DNA of 64,000 nucleotides from positions 3,590,001 through 3,654,000 of the forward strand of contig NZ_FNSW01000001.1 in assembly GCF_900104695.1 (NCBI RefSeq), in the 5' to 3' direction. The notes beneath the pieces are model-generated. The model was not told where the DNA came from. It made no database searches and saw only the letters and a list, made by a program, of their open reading frames with translations. Below, in pieces: positions 36,719-46,646 of the stretch; position 1 is the first letter of the stretch, and each line of letters begins with the position of its first letter. The stretch is from Paenibacillus sp. GP183 (GTDB lineage: Bacteria; Bacillota; Bacilli; Paenibacillales; NBRC-103111). Both the position numbers and the translations under genes were made by a program.

Positions 36719-38596
36719 ATGGTATCGGACTATTCGCAATACGCATGGCTCATTCCGTTGTTTCCGCTGCTGGCTTTTCTGGCGCTTACGGCAATGGGAA
36801 GGCAAATGAAAGATCTCGGCACCAACATCAGTATTGTGGCTATGTTCGCTTCTTTTGTAGTGGCCATGCTGATCTTCCTGGAAAGACTGGGCGGCAGGAT
36901 CGAGGATTACACCTGGGATAAGATGGGTTGGCTCAAGCTCGGCGATATCACGCTGTCGATGGGCTTTGAAGTGACGAATTTGAACTCGCTGATGCTGGTC
37001 ATCGTCACCTTGGTGAGTTTGCTCGTAAACATTTATTCCAAGGGTTATATGAAAGAAGATCCGCGAATTAACGTATTTTTCGCATATATTGCTTTATTTT
37101 CGTTCTCCATGCTGGGTCTTGTTATTTCTGAAAATATGCTGGAGCTGTATATCTTCTGGGAGCTGGTGGGTGTATGCTCTTTCCTGCTCGTGGGGTTCTG
37201 GTATCACAAGCCGGAAGCAAGAGCGGCCGCCAAGAAGGCTTTCATCGTTACCCGTATAGGGGATGTCGGTTTGTTCCTCGGCATTCTGCTGTTATTTTGG
37301 TACATGCCGGGTCATGCTTTGGACTTTAGCTCCATACATAATGCCTTTACAACGGGTAAAATTGACCCATCTATCGTCACCTGGATTGCTATTCTTATTT
37401 TCGTAGGGGCCATCGGTAAATCCGGACAATTCCCGCTGCACACTTGGCTGCCAGACGCTATGGAAGGTCCAACGCCAATCAGTGCGTTGATTCATGCCGC
37501 GACCATGGTTGCCGCAGGGGTATACCTGGTTGCCCGGACATTTGATATTTTTCAAGCTTCGCCGGATGCCCTGCTTGTAGTGGCTTATGTAGGCGGCTTT
37601 ACGGCCATCTTTGCAGCGACCATCGGGATTGCGCAGAATGATATCAAGCGAATTTTGGCCTATTCGACAGTCAGTCAGCTTGGCTATATGATGATGGCGC
37701 TGGGGATCGGCGTTTCGTATTCCTCCGGCATCTTCCACCTGTTCACTCATGCGTTCTTCAAGGCGCTATTGTTCCTTGGCGCAGGCAGTGTCATTCATGC
37801 GGTACATACGCAGGATATTAACGAAATGGGCGGCTTGTCCCGCAAAATGAAAATCACCACCTGGACCTTCGGCATCGGGGCCCTGGCTTTGTCGGGTATC
37901 CCTCCTTTCTCCGGCTTTTGGTCCAAGGATGCGATTTTGGCTGAAGCCTTTGACCACCATCCTTTATTGTTCTGGGTAGGTGTGATTGCGGCTTTCTTCA
38001 CTGCCTTTTATATGTCCAGATTGTTCTTCCTGGTGTTTATGGGCAGCCAGAAATCCGAGCATGAACCGCATGAGTCTCCGGCTTCCATGACCTTGCCTTT
38101 GATCGTGCTGGCTGTGCTTGCGGTAGTGGCCGGTTTTGTAAATACACCGTTTAACTCTTGGCTCGGAACATGGTTAACTGGGCATGAGCATCATGAAGCG
38201 GCCAATTGGACCGTGATGATCATTTCCACACTGGTTGGCCTTCTCGGCATTGGTCTTGGCTACTTGATCTATTTGAAACGTTCCATTCCCAGAGACGTGG
38301 TTTCGGCCAAAGCTCCATGGTTGTACACGCTTCTTAACCGCAAATATTATATCGATGAAATCTACGAGTTGATTCTCATAAAGCCTTTAAGAGGCCTTGG
38401 ACTCATTCTTGATTTCATAGATCTTTATGTGGTTGACGGCCTTGTGCGTTTGACGACTCAAGCTGTAGTAGGCTTAGGCCGTGTCGGATCGCGACTGCAA
38501 AATGGGCAAGTACAAACCTACGGCTTGATCACCCTGCTTGGTCTCTTGATTCTGGTGTTGGCTTTAGCGGGAAGGAGGTTCATCCATGTTAGCTAG
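36719..38596 (+). CDS. nuoL: NADH-quinone oxidoreductase subunit L (antiporter-like)
   Basis: A 625-aa proton-pumping subunit with 14-16 helices and a long C-terminal lateral helix. Channel residues lie in ELVGVCSFLLVGFWY (Glu), GKSGQFPLHTWLPDAMEGPTPISALIHAATMVAAG (Lys and His) and FTHAFFKALLFLGAGSVIHA (Lys). AGGAGG precedes ATG 36719. The stop overlaps nuoM by 11 bases. Confidence 0.97.
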   Translation: MVSDYSQYAWLIPLFPLLAFLALTAMGRQMKDLGTNISIVAMFASFVVAMLIFLERLGGRIEDYTWDKMGWLKLGDITLSMGFEVTNLNSLMLVIVTLVSLLVNIYSKGYMKEDPRINVFFAYIALFSFSMLGLVISENMLELYIFWELVGVCSFLLVGFWYHKPEARAAAKKAFIVTRIGDVGLFLGILLLFWYMPGHALDFSSIHNAFTTGKIDPSIVTWIAILIFVGAIGKSGQFPLHTWLPDAMEGPTPISALIHAATMVAAGVYLVARTFDIFQASPDALLVVAYVGGFTAIFAATIGIAQNDIKRILAYSTVSQLGYMMMALGIGVSYSSGIFHLFTHAFFKALLFLGAGSVIHAVHTQDINEMGGLSRKMKITTWTFGIGALALSGIPPFSGFWSKDAILAEAFDHHPLLFWVGVIAAFFTAFYMSRLFFLVFMGSQKSEHEPHESPASMTLPLIVLAVLAVVAGFVNTPFNSWLGTWLTGHEHHEAANWTVMIISTLVGLLGIGLGYLIYLKRSIPRDVVSAKAPWLYTLLNRKYYIDEIYELILIKPLRGLGLILDFIDLYVVDGLVRLTTQAVVGLGRVGSRLQNGQVQTYGLITLLGLLILVLALAGRRFIHVS

Positions 38597-40211
38597 TATA
38601 CCGATCTTAAGTCTCATCACCTTCTCACCTCTGCTGGGCGTGCTCGTACTGCTGTTTATTCGCAAGGACAAGGGAAGCTTGATCAAAACCATTGGAATTG
38701 CTGCGACTTTGATTCCCTTGCTGCTGGCGTCCTGGCTTTATGTGGCCTATCAAGTGTCAGCTGATCCGCTGCAGTACAAGGAACAGCTCGACTGGATCAA
38801 AATCCCGTTGAACCATGAGGGACTCCAACAGCAGCTGACTTCCTTCTTTTTCGAGTTTAAATATACGATGGCCGTGGACGGCTTGTCCCTCCCTCTCGTT
38901 TTCTTGACGGCTCTAATTTCGACCATGGCTGCACTCGCATCCGTCTACATCAAAAAGCGCTGGAAGCTCTATTTCATCCTGTTCCTGCTGCTTGAAGCGG
39001 GCATGTTCGGTGTGTTTATGGCTCAGGATTTATTCCTGTTCTTCCTTTTCTTTGAGATTACACTCGTGCCTATGTTCTTCTTGATTGGCATATGGGGGTA
39101 CATGAACAAAGAAAGAGCGGCCAACCGTTTCCTCATTTACAACGGGCTCGGTTCCGCTATTATGCTGATTGCTTTCCTGATTATCGTCAGTACCGCGGGA
39201 TTCTCACAGCTGGTCGAAGGTCAAACAGTTTCGATATTTTACAGCGGCGATATTCAGACAATCATGCATAACCTGTTTCAGGATCCCAATGCCTATGTGA
39301 ACCAAAATGCCCCCAACAATCCGTTCTATCTGGGAGGCGGCCTGAAATGGACCGTATTTATCATGCTGCTCATCGCATTCGGGATTAAATTGCCAATCTT
39401 CCCGTTCCATACCTGGATGCTGAAGGTGCACACGGAGGCTCCGCCTTCTGTGGTCATGATTCACTCTGGCATTTTGCTGAAAATGGGCGCTTACGGCCTC
39501 ATTCGTTTCGGCATTCTCTTATTTCCGGAGGAAGCCAGACAGTGGGCTTGGGTCCTTGCCCTGCTGGGTGTCATCAACATCCTTTATGGAGCCATACTGG
39601 CATTTGTGCAAAAAGATTTCAAGCTGGTCCTGGCCTATTCCAGTATCAGCCACATGGGCATTGTGCTGCTCGGTATTGCTGCGTTCAACGTTACCGGCAT
39701 GCAGGGCGCCATCTTCCAATTGATATCGCACGGACTGATATCCGCGCTCATGTTCCTGCTGGTGGGCATTATATATGAGCGGACAGAAACGACGGAGCTG
39801 GATAAGCTCGGCGGCCTGTCGGCCTCAGTTCCCTTTATTAGTGGAATTTTGCTCGTTGCGGGCATGGCTTCGTTGGGACTTCCGGGGCTTTCAGGTTTCG
39901 TGGGAGAATTCCTCGCGTTCCTGGGGTTGTTCAGTACGTTAAAAGTGTTAACGGTCATAGGAACCTTAGGCATCATTCTTACTGCGGTCTACGTGCTCAG
40001 AGGGGTTCTCAGCATCACCTTTGGACCTGCTTCAGAGCACATGCTGGGCTTGAAGGATGCCCGCTTAATCGAGGCGATTCCAATGATCACGTTGGTGGCA
40101 TTTATTCTGCTCCTGGGCATATATCCCAATGTGCTCAGCCAACCGTTACAGCAAACGATAGGCAGCTTTGATCAAGTGATCCAAAGCGTAGCCGGGAAGA
40201 TAGGGGGTTAA
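38586..40211 (+). CDS. nuoM: NADH-quinone oxidoreductase subunit M (antiporter-like)
   Basis: A 541-aa proton-pumping subunit. Signatures are FFLFFEITLVPMFFLIGIWG (channel Glu), IKLPIFPFHTWMLKVHTEAPPSVVMIHSGILLKMGAYG and YSSISHMGIVLLGIAA. GGAAGGAGG lies upstream inside nuoL. Confidence 0.97.
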   Translation: MLASIPILSLITFSPLLGVLVLLFIRKDKGSLIKTIGIAATLIPLLLASWLYVAYQVSADPLQYKEQLDWIKIPLNHEGLQQQLTSFFFEFKYTMAVDGLSLPLVFLTALISTMAALASVYIKKRWKLYFILFLLLEAGMFGVFMAQDLFLFFLFFEITLVPMFFLIGIWGYMNKERAANRFLIYNGLGSAIMLIAFLIIVSTAGFSQLVEGQTVSIFYSGDIQTIMHNLFQDPNAYVNQNAPNNPFYLGGGLKWTVFIMLLIAFGIKLPIFPFHTWMLKVHTEAPPSVVMIHSGILLKMGAYGLIRFGILLFPEEARQWAWVLALLGVINILYGAILAFVQKDFKLVLAYSSISHMGIVLLGIAAFNVTGMQGAIFQLISHGLISALMFLLVGIIYERTETTELDKLGGLSASVPFISGILLVAGMASLGLPGLSGFVGEFLAFLGLFSTLKVLTVIGTLGIILTAVYVLRGVLSITFGPASEHMLGLKDARLIEAIPMITLVAFILLLGIYPNVLSQPLQQTIGSFDQVIQSVAGKIGG

Positions 40212-40217
40212 AAACCG

Positions 40218-41729
40218 ATGGAACAGCTTCGACTCCATGCCGCAGATATGCTGCATCTGCTTCCCGAGATTACCCTCATAATCACGGCAATCATTCTTTC
40301 GCTGCTTGATCTGCTGCTGCCTGACAAAATAAGCCGAACCTTCATAGGCTGGCTGTCCCTGCTTGGCGTTCTAGTCTCGATGGTCTTTGTGTTTATGCAG
40401 ATGAATCCCGCGGAGCCGATTCAGCTCTTGAATCAAAGCTACCGGGTGGATGATTTCGGGAATCTCTTGAAGATCATCTTTCTCACGGGTACGGGACTTG
40501 TGATCTTTATGAGCTTGGGTGCCATTAAACCAAAGGACATTCCGCACATCGGGGAATACTATTATTTCTATCTTCCCGCCACACTTGGCGCGATGATTAT
40601 GGCTTCATCCGGAGATCTCATTACGCTCTATGTGGGTCTCGAGCTGCTGAGCATAACCTCTTATTTATTGGTAGCCATGCGCAAGATGGATGATCAATCC
40701 AATGAAGGAGCGTTCAAATATATCGTAATGGGCGGAATCTCATCCGCTATTATCTTGTATGGAATGTCCTTCTTCTATGGAATCGCAGGCTCCACCAATT
40801 TGATGGACATCGCTGGATCCATAGGTCCTTCGCTGGCCCATTACGAGTCGCTGATCTATGTCGCTTTCTTCCTGCTGCTGGCAGGCTTCGGCTTTAAGAT
40901 CGCAGCAGCTCCGTTCCACAGCTGGGCGCCGGATGTCTATCAAGGAGCTCCGACACCGGTTGCCGCTTTTCTGGCCGTTGTCTCCAAAGCTGCCGGTTTC
41001 GCGATTTTATTCCGCATCATGTACGTTCTGTTCGCCTTTAACAGCTACCCGGACAGTCATATTCAGGAAGATGTCTTCCTGGCGATTTCCGTGCTAGCCG
41101 CTATTGCTATGGTAGCGGGAAATTTTATCGCTCTGAAACAATCGAATATGAAAAGGCTGCTGGCTTATTCCGGTATCGCCAATGCTGGCTACCTGCTGGT
41201 TCCGATAGGCAGCTACTTTTCGCTCGTTCATTACAGCAACTTCTCAGAGTTCATTTATTACATGATCGCCTACTTGTTTATGAACATTGGAGCGTTCGCC
41301 GTACTAATGATCGTTCAGCCATCCACCGGGAATGATGAAATCAAAGGCTTCGCCGGGCTGTATTATCGGGCGCCTTACACCGCCGCCGCGATGGTTCTGA
41401 TCATTCTTTCTCTAGCCGGTATTCCGGTAACTGGCGGATTCTTCGGGAAGCTTTACATCATCCTCGGCACGATGCAAACCCATAAATATTGGCTGGGTGC
41501 GCTGATGATCATCACGAGTGTTGTCTCATTCTATTATTACTTCGGGATAATCCGTCAAATGTTCATGCGCAGCAATATTGAAGCAAGTGAAGTGAAGAAC
41601 TCCGATACTCTCTCGATTACAGCTTGGCTGTGTGCGCTGGCTGGTGTCGCGATGGGATTCTTCCCGCAAGTGCTGCTGAATTATATTGAGCAAATATTCA
41701 GCTTGGCCAAGGATTTTATTGTACAGTAA
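40218..41729 (+). CDS. nuoN: NADH-quinone oxidoreductase subunit N (antiporter-like)
   Basis: A 503-aa proton-pumping subunit and last gene of the operon. Signatures are LYVGLELLSITSYLLVAM (channel Glu), FGFKIAAAPFHSWAPDVYQGAPTPVAAFLAVVSKAAG and KRLLAYSGIANAGYLL. A strong terminator follows directly. Confidence 0.97.
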   Translation: MEQLRLHAADMLHLLPEITLIITAIILSLLDLLLPDKISRTFIGWLSLLGVLVSMVFVFMQMNPAEPIQLLNQSYRVDDFGNLLKIIFLTGTGLVIFMSLGAIKPKDIPHIGEYYYFYLPATLGAMIMASSGDLITLYVGLELLSITSYLLVAMRKMDDQSNEGAFKYIVMGGISSAIILYGMSFFYGIAGSTNLMDIAGSIGPSLAHYESLIYVAFFLLLAGFGFKIAAAPFHSWAPDVYQGAPTPVAAFLAVVSKAAGFAILFRIMYVLFAFNSYPDSHIQEDVFLAISVLAAIAMVAGNFIALKQSNMKRLLAYSGIANAGYLLVPIGSYFSLVHYSNFSEFIYYMIAYLFMNIGAFAVLMIVQPSTGNDEIKGFAGLYYRAPYTAAAMVLIILSLAGIPVTGGFFGKLYIILGTMQTHKYWLGALMIITSVVSFYYYFGIIRQMFMRSNIEASEVKNSDTLSITAWLCALAGVAMGFFPQVLLNYIEQIFSLAKDFIVQ

Positions 41730-41739
41730 TCTATTCGAT

Positions 41740-41780
41740 AAAGGCCTCTTTCCCGCTCACGGGGAAAGGGGCTTTTTTTT
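41740..41780 (+). terminator. Rho-independent terminator of the nuo operon
   Basis: AAGGCCTCTTTCCC and GGGGAAAGGGGCTT form a long stem around GCTCAC, followed by eight T. Confidence 0.92.
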
Positions 41781-42215
41781 GGATATATGAGGGTTTGAGG
41801 TGTTGTCACTCAAAAACAATGCATTTCATAAACTGTAATTGGTGAGTGTCCTCGAACTTTGTCATGTTAATGAGTTGTATCTCATTTTCTACTGTACGAA
41901 AATGCAATGTTCACTCCATCGGACAGCCCTGATACTACTATCACACCCCATTTTCAACGAAACTAGCCACAGCATACACTCCAAAATGGGATCGCACGTT
42001 TCTCATCATTAAGGGTCGATGGGTCGAAGTTTCCTCACTTGAGCTGAAGGGCTGCCGATTTCTAACACCGAAGTTGTTTTAAACAGCTGCTAAAATGTGT
42101 ATATGATACCGAGAATAAGTTTTTCAATTTTTTGAACGGATCAGGAAGGTATCAACGTCTATAATAGAGAATGATTAGGATAGACCTACATATTCAAACA
42201 GAAGGACCTGAGCTT
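41781..42215. other. Long intergenic region without a recognisable gene
   Basis: 435 bases between the nuo terminator and the subtilase. No frame with a ribosome-binding site is seen on either strand. ACCCCATTTT (from about 41945) and AAAATGGGAT (about 41984) form an inverted repeat with one mismatch and about 30 bases between. The last 60 bases are AT-rich and probably hold the protease promoter. I see no riboswitch or tRNA. Confidence 0.6.
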
Positions 42216-44744
42216 ATGAATCGCTTTTATCAACTGATACTGCTAATTTGCATCATACTTGCTGTGGAAGGTGCAGGAATCACGGTTCAGGTGCAAGCAG
42301 CCCCTTCGCTTTCGACTGATCCCATGAGGGTCAAACAAACTTACCTCGACCTGATTCACATCGATGCAGCTTGGGCTGCGGCAGGTGTAAACTCATCCTC
42401 CGTGATTGTAGCGGTTGTGGACACCGGCGTCGATCTCACGCATCCCGACCTGGAAGGCAAATTAGTCGACGGTATCAACCTCATAAATCCGGGTACTAAG
42501 CCCTTAGACGATAACGGACATGGAACAAATGTGGCGGGAATCATCGCAGCATCGCTCAATAACGATAAAGGTATAGCTGGCATAGCGCCTAATGCGAAGA
42601 TCATGCCCATCAAAGCATTGGAGTCTGACGGCACGGGCGGAGAACTGAAGCTCGGCCAAGGCGTCCGCTATGCAGTGGACCATGGTGCCCAAATTGTGGT
42701 GCTCTCTTTGGGACTGAACAAGTCCTCAAACGAATTGTCGGCAGCGATTCAGTATGCCGAGGATCATCATGTGCTGCTCGTAGCCGCATCCGGCAACGAG
42801 GGCACGAGCATCAAGTATCCCGCGGCCTATCCGACGGTCCTTGCCGTGGGCGGTGTGACCGCCGACAAGCATGCGGATTACCGATCCAACTTCGGGCCTG
42901 AGCTGGACCTTGTTGCGCCCTGGGACGTATTCACCACCAAGCTCGGCGGTGGGTATGAATACAAAGACGGGACTTCAATGTCTGCACCGCAGGTTGCTGG
43001 GGTCGCAGCCCTTTTGCTGGGCAAATATCCGCAAATGACCCCTTTGCAAGTAAGGGAACAATTGCTGCAGTCCGCTGAAGACCTGGAGACGCCAGGTTGG
43101 GATGCTACAACAGGGTATGGGCTGCTCCGCGCGGATTTGGCGCTGACCAAGCCGTTTAATCCCGATCGGTTTGAGCCGAATAACAGCAAGCAGCAGGCCT
43201 CCTCCATACCGGTTCAAGCTATTATCCATTCCTCCTTAAGCTCAGGTCAGGATCAGGATTGGTTTGTGATGGACTGCCCCTACGACGGAACGGTGAAGGT
43301 GACAATTCGTTCCGCGGATGGCACTGTGATCCTGCTGCGTGCGGAGTCCGCATTGACCGGCAGTGGGATAACCTACTCTGCTGGAACAGCACCGACGAGC
43401 ATTGAGGTGAAAAAAGGCCGCACCTATCTTCAGCTTCAGACCGCGGACCGACAGAGGCTCACCTCTCTTAATTATTCCCTTCAGACCGAATTCCAAATCT
43501 ACCGTGATCAATTCGAGAATAACGATAAGCAGTATCAAGCGTTTACTTTGCCGGCTAGAACACAGACGATTCGCGGCACCTTTCATCAGAAAGGGGACGT
43601 CGATTGGTTTATGCTCCCGCTCGCAACCTCGGGTACGCTGCGGATCCGATGCTCCGTAGACACTGGACGGATCGATCCCGTGATTCTTTTTCAGAAAAAA
43701 GGCGAAAAATCAATGACGATCGACCAAGCCGGCGACGGGGCCACAGAAATAACCCCTGAAATGGAGCTATTGCCAGGTGACTATTACATCCGTATCAGCA
43801 ATGCAAAGGATTTTTCGGAACCTATTACCGGAGAATATACACTTTCGATTGAGTATACACCCAAGCTTTTGGATCCGAATGAGCCTAATGATAAACCCTA
43901 TCAGGCTACTTTTGCCGGATTGTTTACGGATTATCCGGGCTTGTTTCATTCGAATCAAGATGAGGACTGGTTTGAGGTTCGGCTCTCTAACGAAGGCTTG
44001 ACTCAGCTTAGTGTTACCAATATTCCGTTGGACCGAACCCTCTATGGCACACTCTATGACAACAGCTTAAACGAGAAATTTTCGTTCCAGAATCTGACAG
44101 GGAATTCCTCGCTTTTCGTCGAACAAAAGCTCCCAGCCGGGACTTATTATATAAAACTTCGAGCCAATGAATCGTTCCTGGATCAAATGTATCACTTTAA
44201 GGCAGGTGTCTATTTGCTAAATAGTGGGTATATAGATATTAGCGGACATTGGGCTGCAGATCCAATATCCAATTTAACCCGCAAAGAGCTGATCAGCGGC
44301 TATGGCAATTACCGATTCGCACCGGACCGTCCCATTACAAGAGCAGAGGCATCTGCCATGCTGGTCAAAGCCTTTCAATTGACCAAGCTGCGGGACATCC
44401 AGTATACCGACCTGAACCCTGAGCATTGGGCCTATTCGTATATCGCCAAAACGGAGCAAGCCGGTTTGGTGGAAGGGTATCCAGACCAATCTTTCCAGCC
44501 AGACCGTACTTTAACCCGTATGGAAATGACGCAAATGCTGGCGAAAAGGTTAAACATGGCAGGCAAACGGCGGGGCGATTCTCCTTTTACAGATGTAAGC
44601 AATGAGTACTGGGGCGTTGGAATTTTGAAGCAAATGTGGGCGGATGGATGGATCAGCGGCTACCCTGATGTAACCTTTCGTCCCGAAGAGCAAGCCACAC
44701 GGGCGGAATTTGCCATGCTGCTTGACCGAATTTTGAATCGATAA
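42216..44744 (+). CDS. SLH-anchored subtilisin-like serine protease (S8)
   Basis: An 842-aa cell-surface protease. Residues 1-28 form a signal peptide ending VQAAP. The S8 catalytic domain (about 40-300) has the full triad Asp69 (VVDTGVD), His102 (NGHGTNVAG) and Ser254 (GTSMSAP), with oxyanion Asn194 (ASGNEG). Three PPC-type beta domains follow, each opening with an E(P)N(N/D) turn and a DxDWF motif (about 315-430, 430-550, 555-680). Three SLH repeats (about 695-842) would hold it on pyruvylated wall polymer made with CsaB, encoded in the same window. ATG 42216 with GAAGGACC upstream is chosen. Confidence 0.93.
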   Translation: MNRFYQLILLICIILAVEGAGITVQVQAAPSLSTDPMRVKQTYLDLIHIDAAWAAAGVNSSSVIVAVVDTGVDLTHPDLEGKLVDGINLINPGTKPLDDNGHGTNVAGIIAASLNNDKGIAGIAPNAKIMPIKALESDGTGGELKLGQGVRYAVDHGAQIVVLSLGLNKSSNELSAAIQYAEDHHVLLVAASGNEGTSIKYPAAYPTVLAVGGVTADKHADYRSNFGPELDLVAPWDVFTTKLGGGYEYKDGTSMSAPQVAGVAALLLGKYPQMTPLQVREQLLQSAEDLETPGWDATTGYGLLRADLALTKPFNPDRFEPNNSKQQASSIPVQAIIHSSLSSGQDQDWFVMDCPYDGTVKVTIRSADGTVILLRAESALTGSGITYSAGTAPTSIEVKKGRTYLQLQTADRQRLTSLNYSLQTEFQIYRDQFENNDKQYQAFTLPARTQTIRGTFHQKGDVDWFMLPLATSGTLRIRCSVDTGRIDPVILFQKKGEKSMTIDQAGDGATEITPEMELLPGDYYIRISNAKDFSEPITGEYTLSIEYTPKLLDPNEPNDKPYQATFAGLFTDYPGLFHSNQDEDWFEVRLSNEGLTQLSVTNIPLDRTLYGTLYDNSLNEKFSFQNLTGNSSLFVEQKLPAGTYYIKLRANESFLDQMYHFKAGVYLLNSGYIDISGHWAADPISNLTRKELISGYGNYRFAPDRPITRAEASAMLVKAFQLTKLRDIQYTDLNPEHWAYSYIAKTEQAGLVEGYPDQSFQPDRTLTRMEMTQMLAKRLNMAGKRRGDSPFTDVSNEYWGVGILKQMWADGWISGYPDVTFRPEEQATRAEFAMLLDRILNR

Positions 44745-44762
44745 GAGAAAGAGGAAGAGAAG

Positions 44763-45014
44763 ATGACCTCTCAAGTACCAGGCTTGACCGGAGCCGCAAC
44801 TACGGCAATACTCTACATTGGGGTTTATTTATTATGCATAGCTCTCTCGTGGTGGGCGCTGCAGGAATTTCGTTTCGACCTGTTTCTAAAAAAGCCCAGG
44901 AGTGCTGCGGCCAAGCTGCTTCAAATTCTTTTATCGATCGCGCTCGGACATCTGGTTGCCAGTTTTTTCGTGCAGTATTTGAATCTGTCGATAGGCTTAA
45001 AACTTATGTTTTAG
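44763..45014 (+). CDS. ywzB: DUF1146-family membrane protein (YwzB)
   Basis: An 83-aa protein with two hydrophobic helices (TTAILYIGVYLLCIALSWWAL and AAAKLLQILLSIALGHLVASFFVQYL) around a short basic loop, matching YwzB/DUF1146. The function is unknown. It lies just upstream of murA as in Bacillus. AAAGAGGAAGAG precedes the ATG. Confidence 0.88.
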   Translation: MTSQVPGLTGAATTAILYIGVYLLCIALSWWALQEFRFDLFLKKPRSAAAKLLQILLSIALGHLVASFFVQYLNLSIGLKLMF

Positions 45015-45211
45015 GGGATATTATCGAATATTGCGCAGATTACTTGTCTAAAATGGAGGATACGCCTCCAAATTGCAGATTGCATTCGAAGGTTATGAAT
45101 GGCAACTGTCTTGGGCCAAATGGCAAGCATCCGGACAGGTGTGATTCATTCAATTATAAAATGTTTAATCCATGTTTATAAAACAAAAATTAGTTCGCGG
45201 GGGGATCTAAG

Positions 45212-46531
45212 ATGAGCAAAATTATCGTCCGCGGTGGCCGAAAGTTAGCTGGAAAGGTCAAAATAAACGGTGCCAAAAATGCGGTTCTTCCGATTATTGC
45301 AGCCTCGATTCTGGCGTCTGATGGAGAAAGCATCATTATGGATGTGCCTCCCCTTGAAGATGTATCAGTCATCAATCAAGTGATAGAGAGCTTGGGCATA
45401 GCGATTGAGTACAAGCAAGAAGTGGTTCGGATTCGCGCCAAAAACATCACGACCTTTGAAGCGTCATATGAGCTTGTACGTAAAATGAGAGCTTCTTTCC
45501 TGGTTATGGGTCCTCTGCTGGCGAGAGTGGGTAAAGCCAGAATTTCCTTGCCAGGAGGCTGTGCGATAGGAACAAGACCGATTGACCAGCATCTCAAGGG
45601 CTTCGAAGCCATGGGAGCGGAAATTGTTTTGGGACAGGGCTATATTGAAGCCAGAGTGAAGGACAAACTCCAAGGCGCCAAGATTTATCTAGACATTCCC
45701 AGCGTGGGCGCTACACAGAACATCATGATGGCGGCCACCTTGGCCAAAGGAACAACCACAATCGAGAATGCAGCGAAAGAACCCGAAATTGTAGATTTGG
45801 CTAATTATTTAAATGCCATGGGTGCTACGGTACGCGGAGCAGGAACGGGTGTCATTCGGATTAAAGGGGTAGAGAAATTACGCGGGGCCACACATACAGT
45901 CATACCAGATCGAATTGAAGCGGGTACATATATGATTGCAGCAGCTATCACTGGAAGCAATATATATGTTGAGAATGCTATCGGAGACCACCTTCGACCC
46001 GTAATTTCCAAGCTGCAGGAAATGGGAGTGATTGTCGAGGAGGATGAGAACGGGATTCGCGTTATCGCGGACAAACCTCTTCAAGCCGTCGACGTCAAAA
46101 CCTTACCTTATCCTGGCTTCCCCACCGATATGCAATCCCAGATGATGGCCTTGCAAATGATTGCAGACGGAACCAGCTTGATGACGGAGACGGTTTTTGA
46201 AAATCGTTTTATGCATGTGGATGAATTCTCACATATGAATGCTCAGATCCGAGTTGAAGGCAGAACAGCTGTCGTTTCCGGCAATACCCAATTGAAAGGC
46301 GCCAAGGTTTGCGCAACGGATCTAAGAGCTGGTGCAGCACTGCTTCTAGCCGCTTTAGTTGCGGAAGGTGAAACAGAAATAACCGGATTGCACCATATTG
46401 ACCGTGGTTATGTGGATATTGCAGGCGTGCTTCGCGGGCTGGGTGCAGATGTGTTTAGAGTCACCACACAGGAATCCGAGCAATATGAACCGGAACAGAC
46501 CTATTTTGCCGTACAACCTTCTCTAGCCTAA
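45212..46531 (+). CDS. murA: UDP-N-acetylglucosamine 1-carboxyvinyltransferase
   Basis: First committed step of peptidoglycan synthesis: transfers enolpyruvate from PEP to UDP-GlcNAc. The 439-aa protein has Lys22 in GAKNAVLP and the catalytic Cys117 in [13 protein letters not shown], the residue attacked by fosfomycin. ATG 45212 follows GGGGGGATC. It is followed by a terminator and then sporulation genes. Confidence 0.97.
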   Translation: MSKIIVRGGRKLAGKVKINGAKNAVLPIIAASILASDGESIIMDVPPLEDVSVINQVIESLGIAIEYKQEVVRIRAKNITTFEASYELVRKMRASFLVMGPLLARVGKARISLPGGCAIGTRPIDQHLKGFEAMGAEIVLGQGYIEARVKDKLQGAKIYLDIPSVGATQNIMMAATLAKGTTTIENAAKEPEIVDLANYLNAMGATVRGAGTGVIRIKGVEKLRGATHTVIPDRIEAGTYMIAAAITGSNIYVENAIGDHLRPVISKLQEMGVIVEEDENGIRVIADKPLQAVDVKTLPYPGFPTDMQSQMMALQMIADGTSLMTETVFENRFMHVDEFSHMNAQIRVEGRTAVVSGNTQLKGAKVCATDLRAGAALLLAALVAEGETEITGLHHIDRGYVDIAGVLRGLGADVFRVTTQESEQYEPEQTYFAVQPSLA

Positions 46532-46544
46532 TAGGGGTTCAATC

Positions 46545-46580
46545 AGAGCTGATCTCTCAGGGGATCGGCTTTTATTTTTT
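46545..46580 (+). terminator. Rho-independent terminator after murA
   Basis: AGCTGATC and GGATCGGCT pair around TCTCAG, followed by TTTATTTTTT. Confidence 0.85.
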
Positions 46581-46646
46581 GTACTTTTCTATCATTGCCA
46601 TTCATATAATGTTCCAGTAGTGAACAGAAGATGGAGGCACTAGGAG

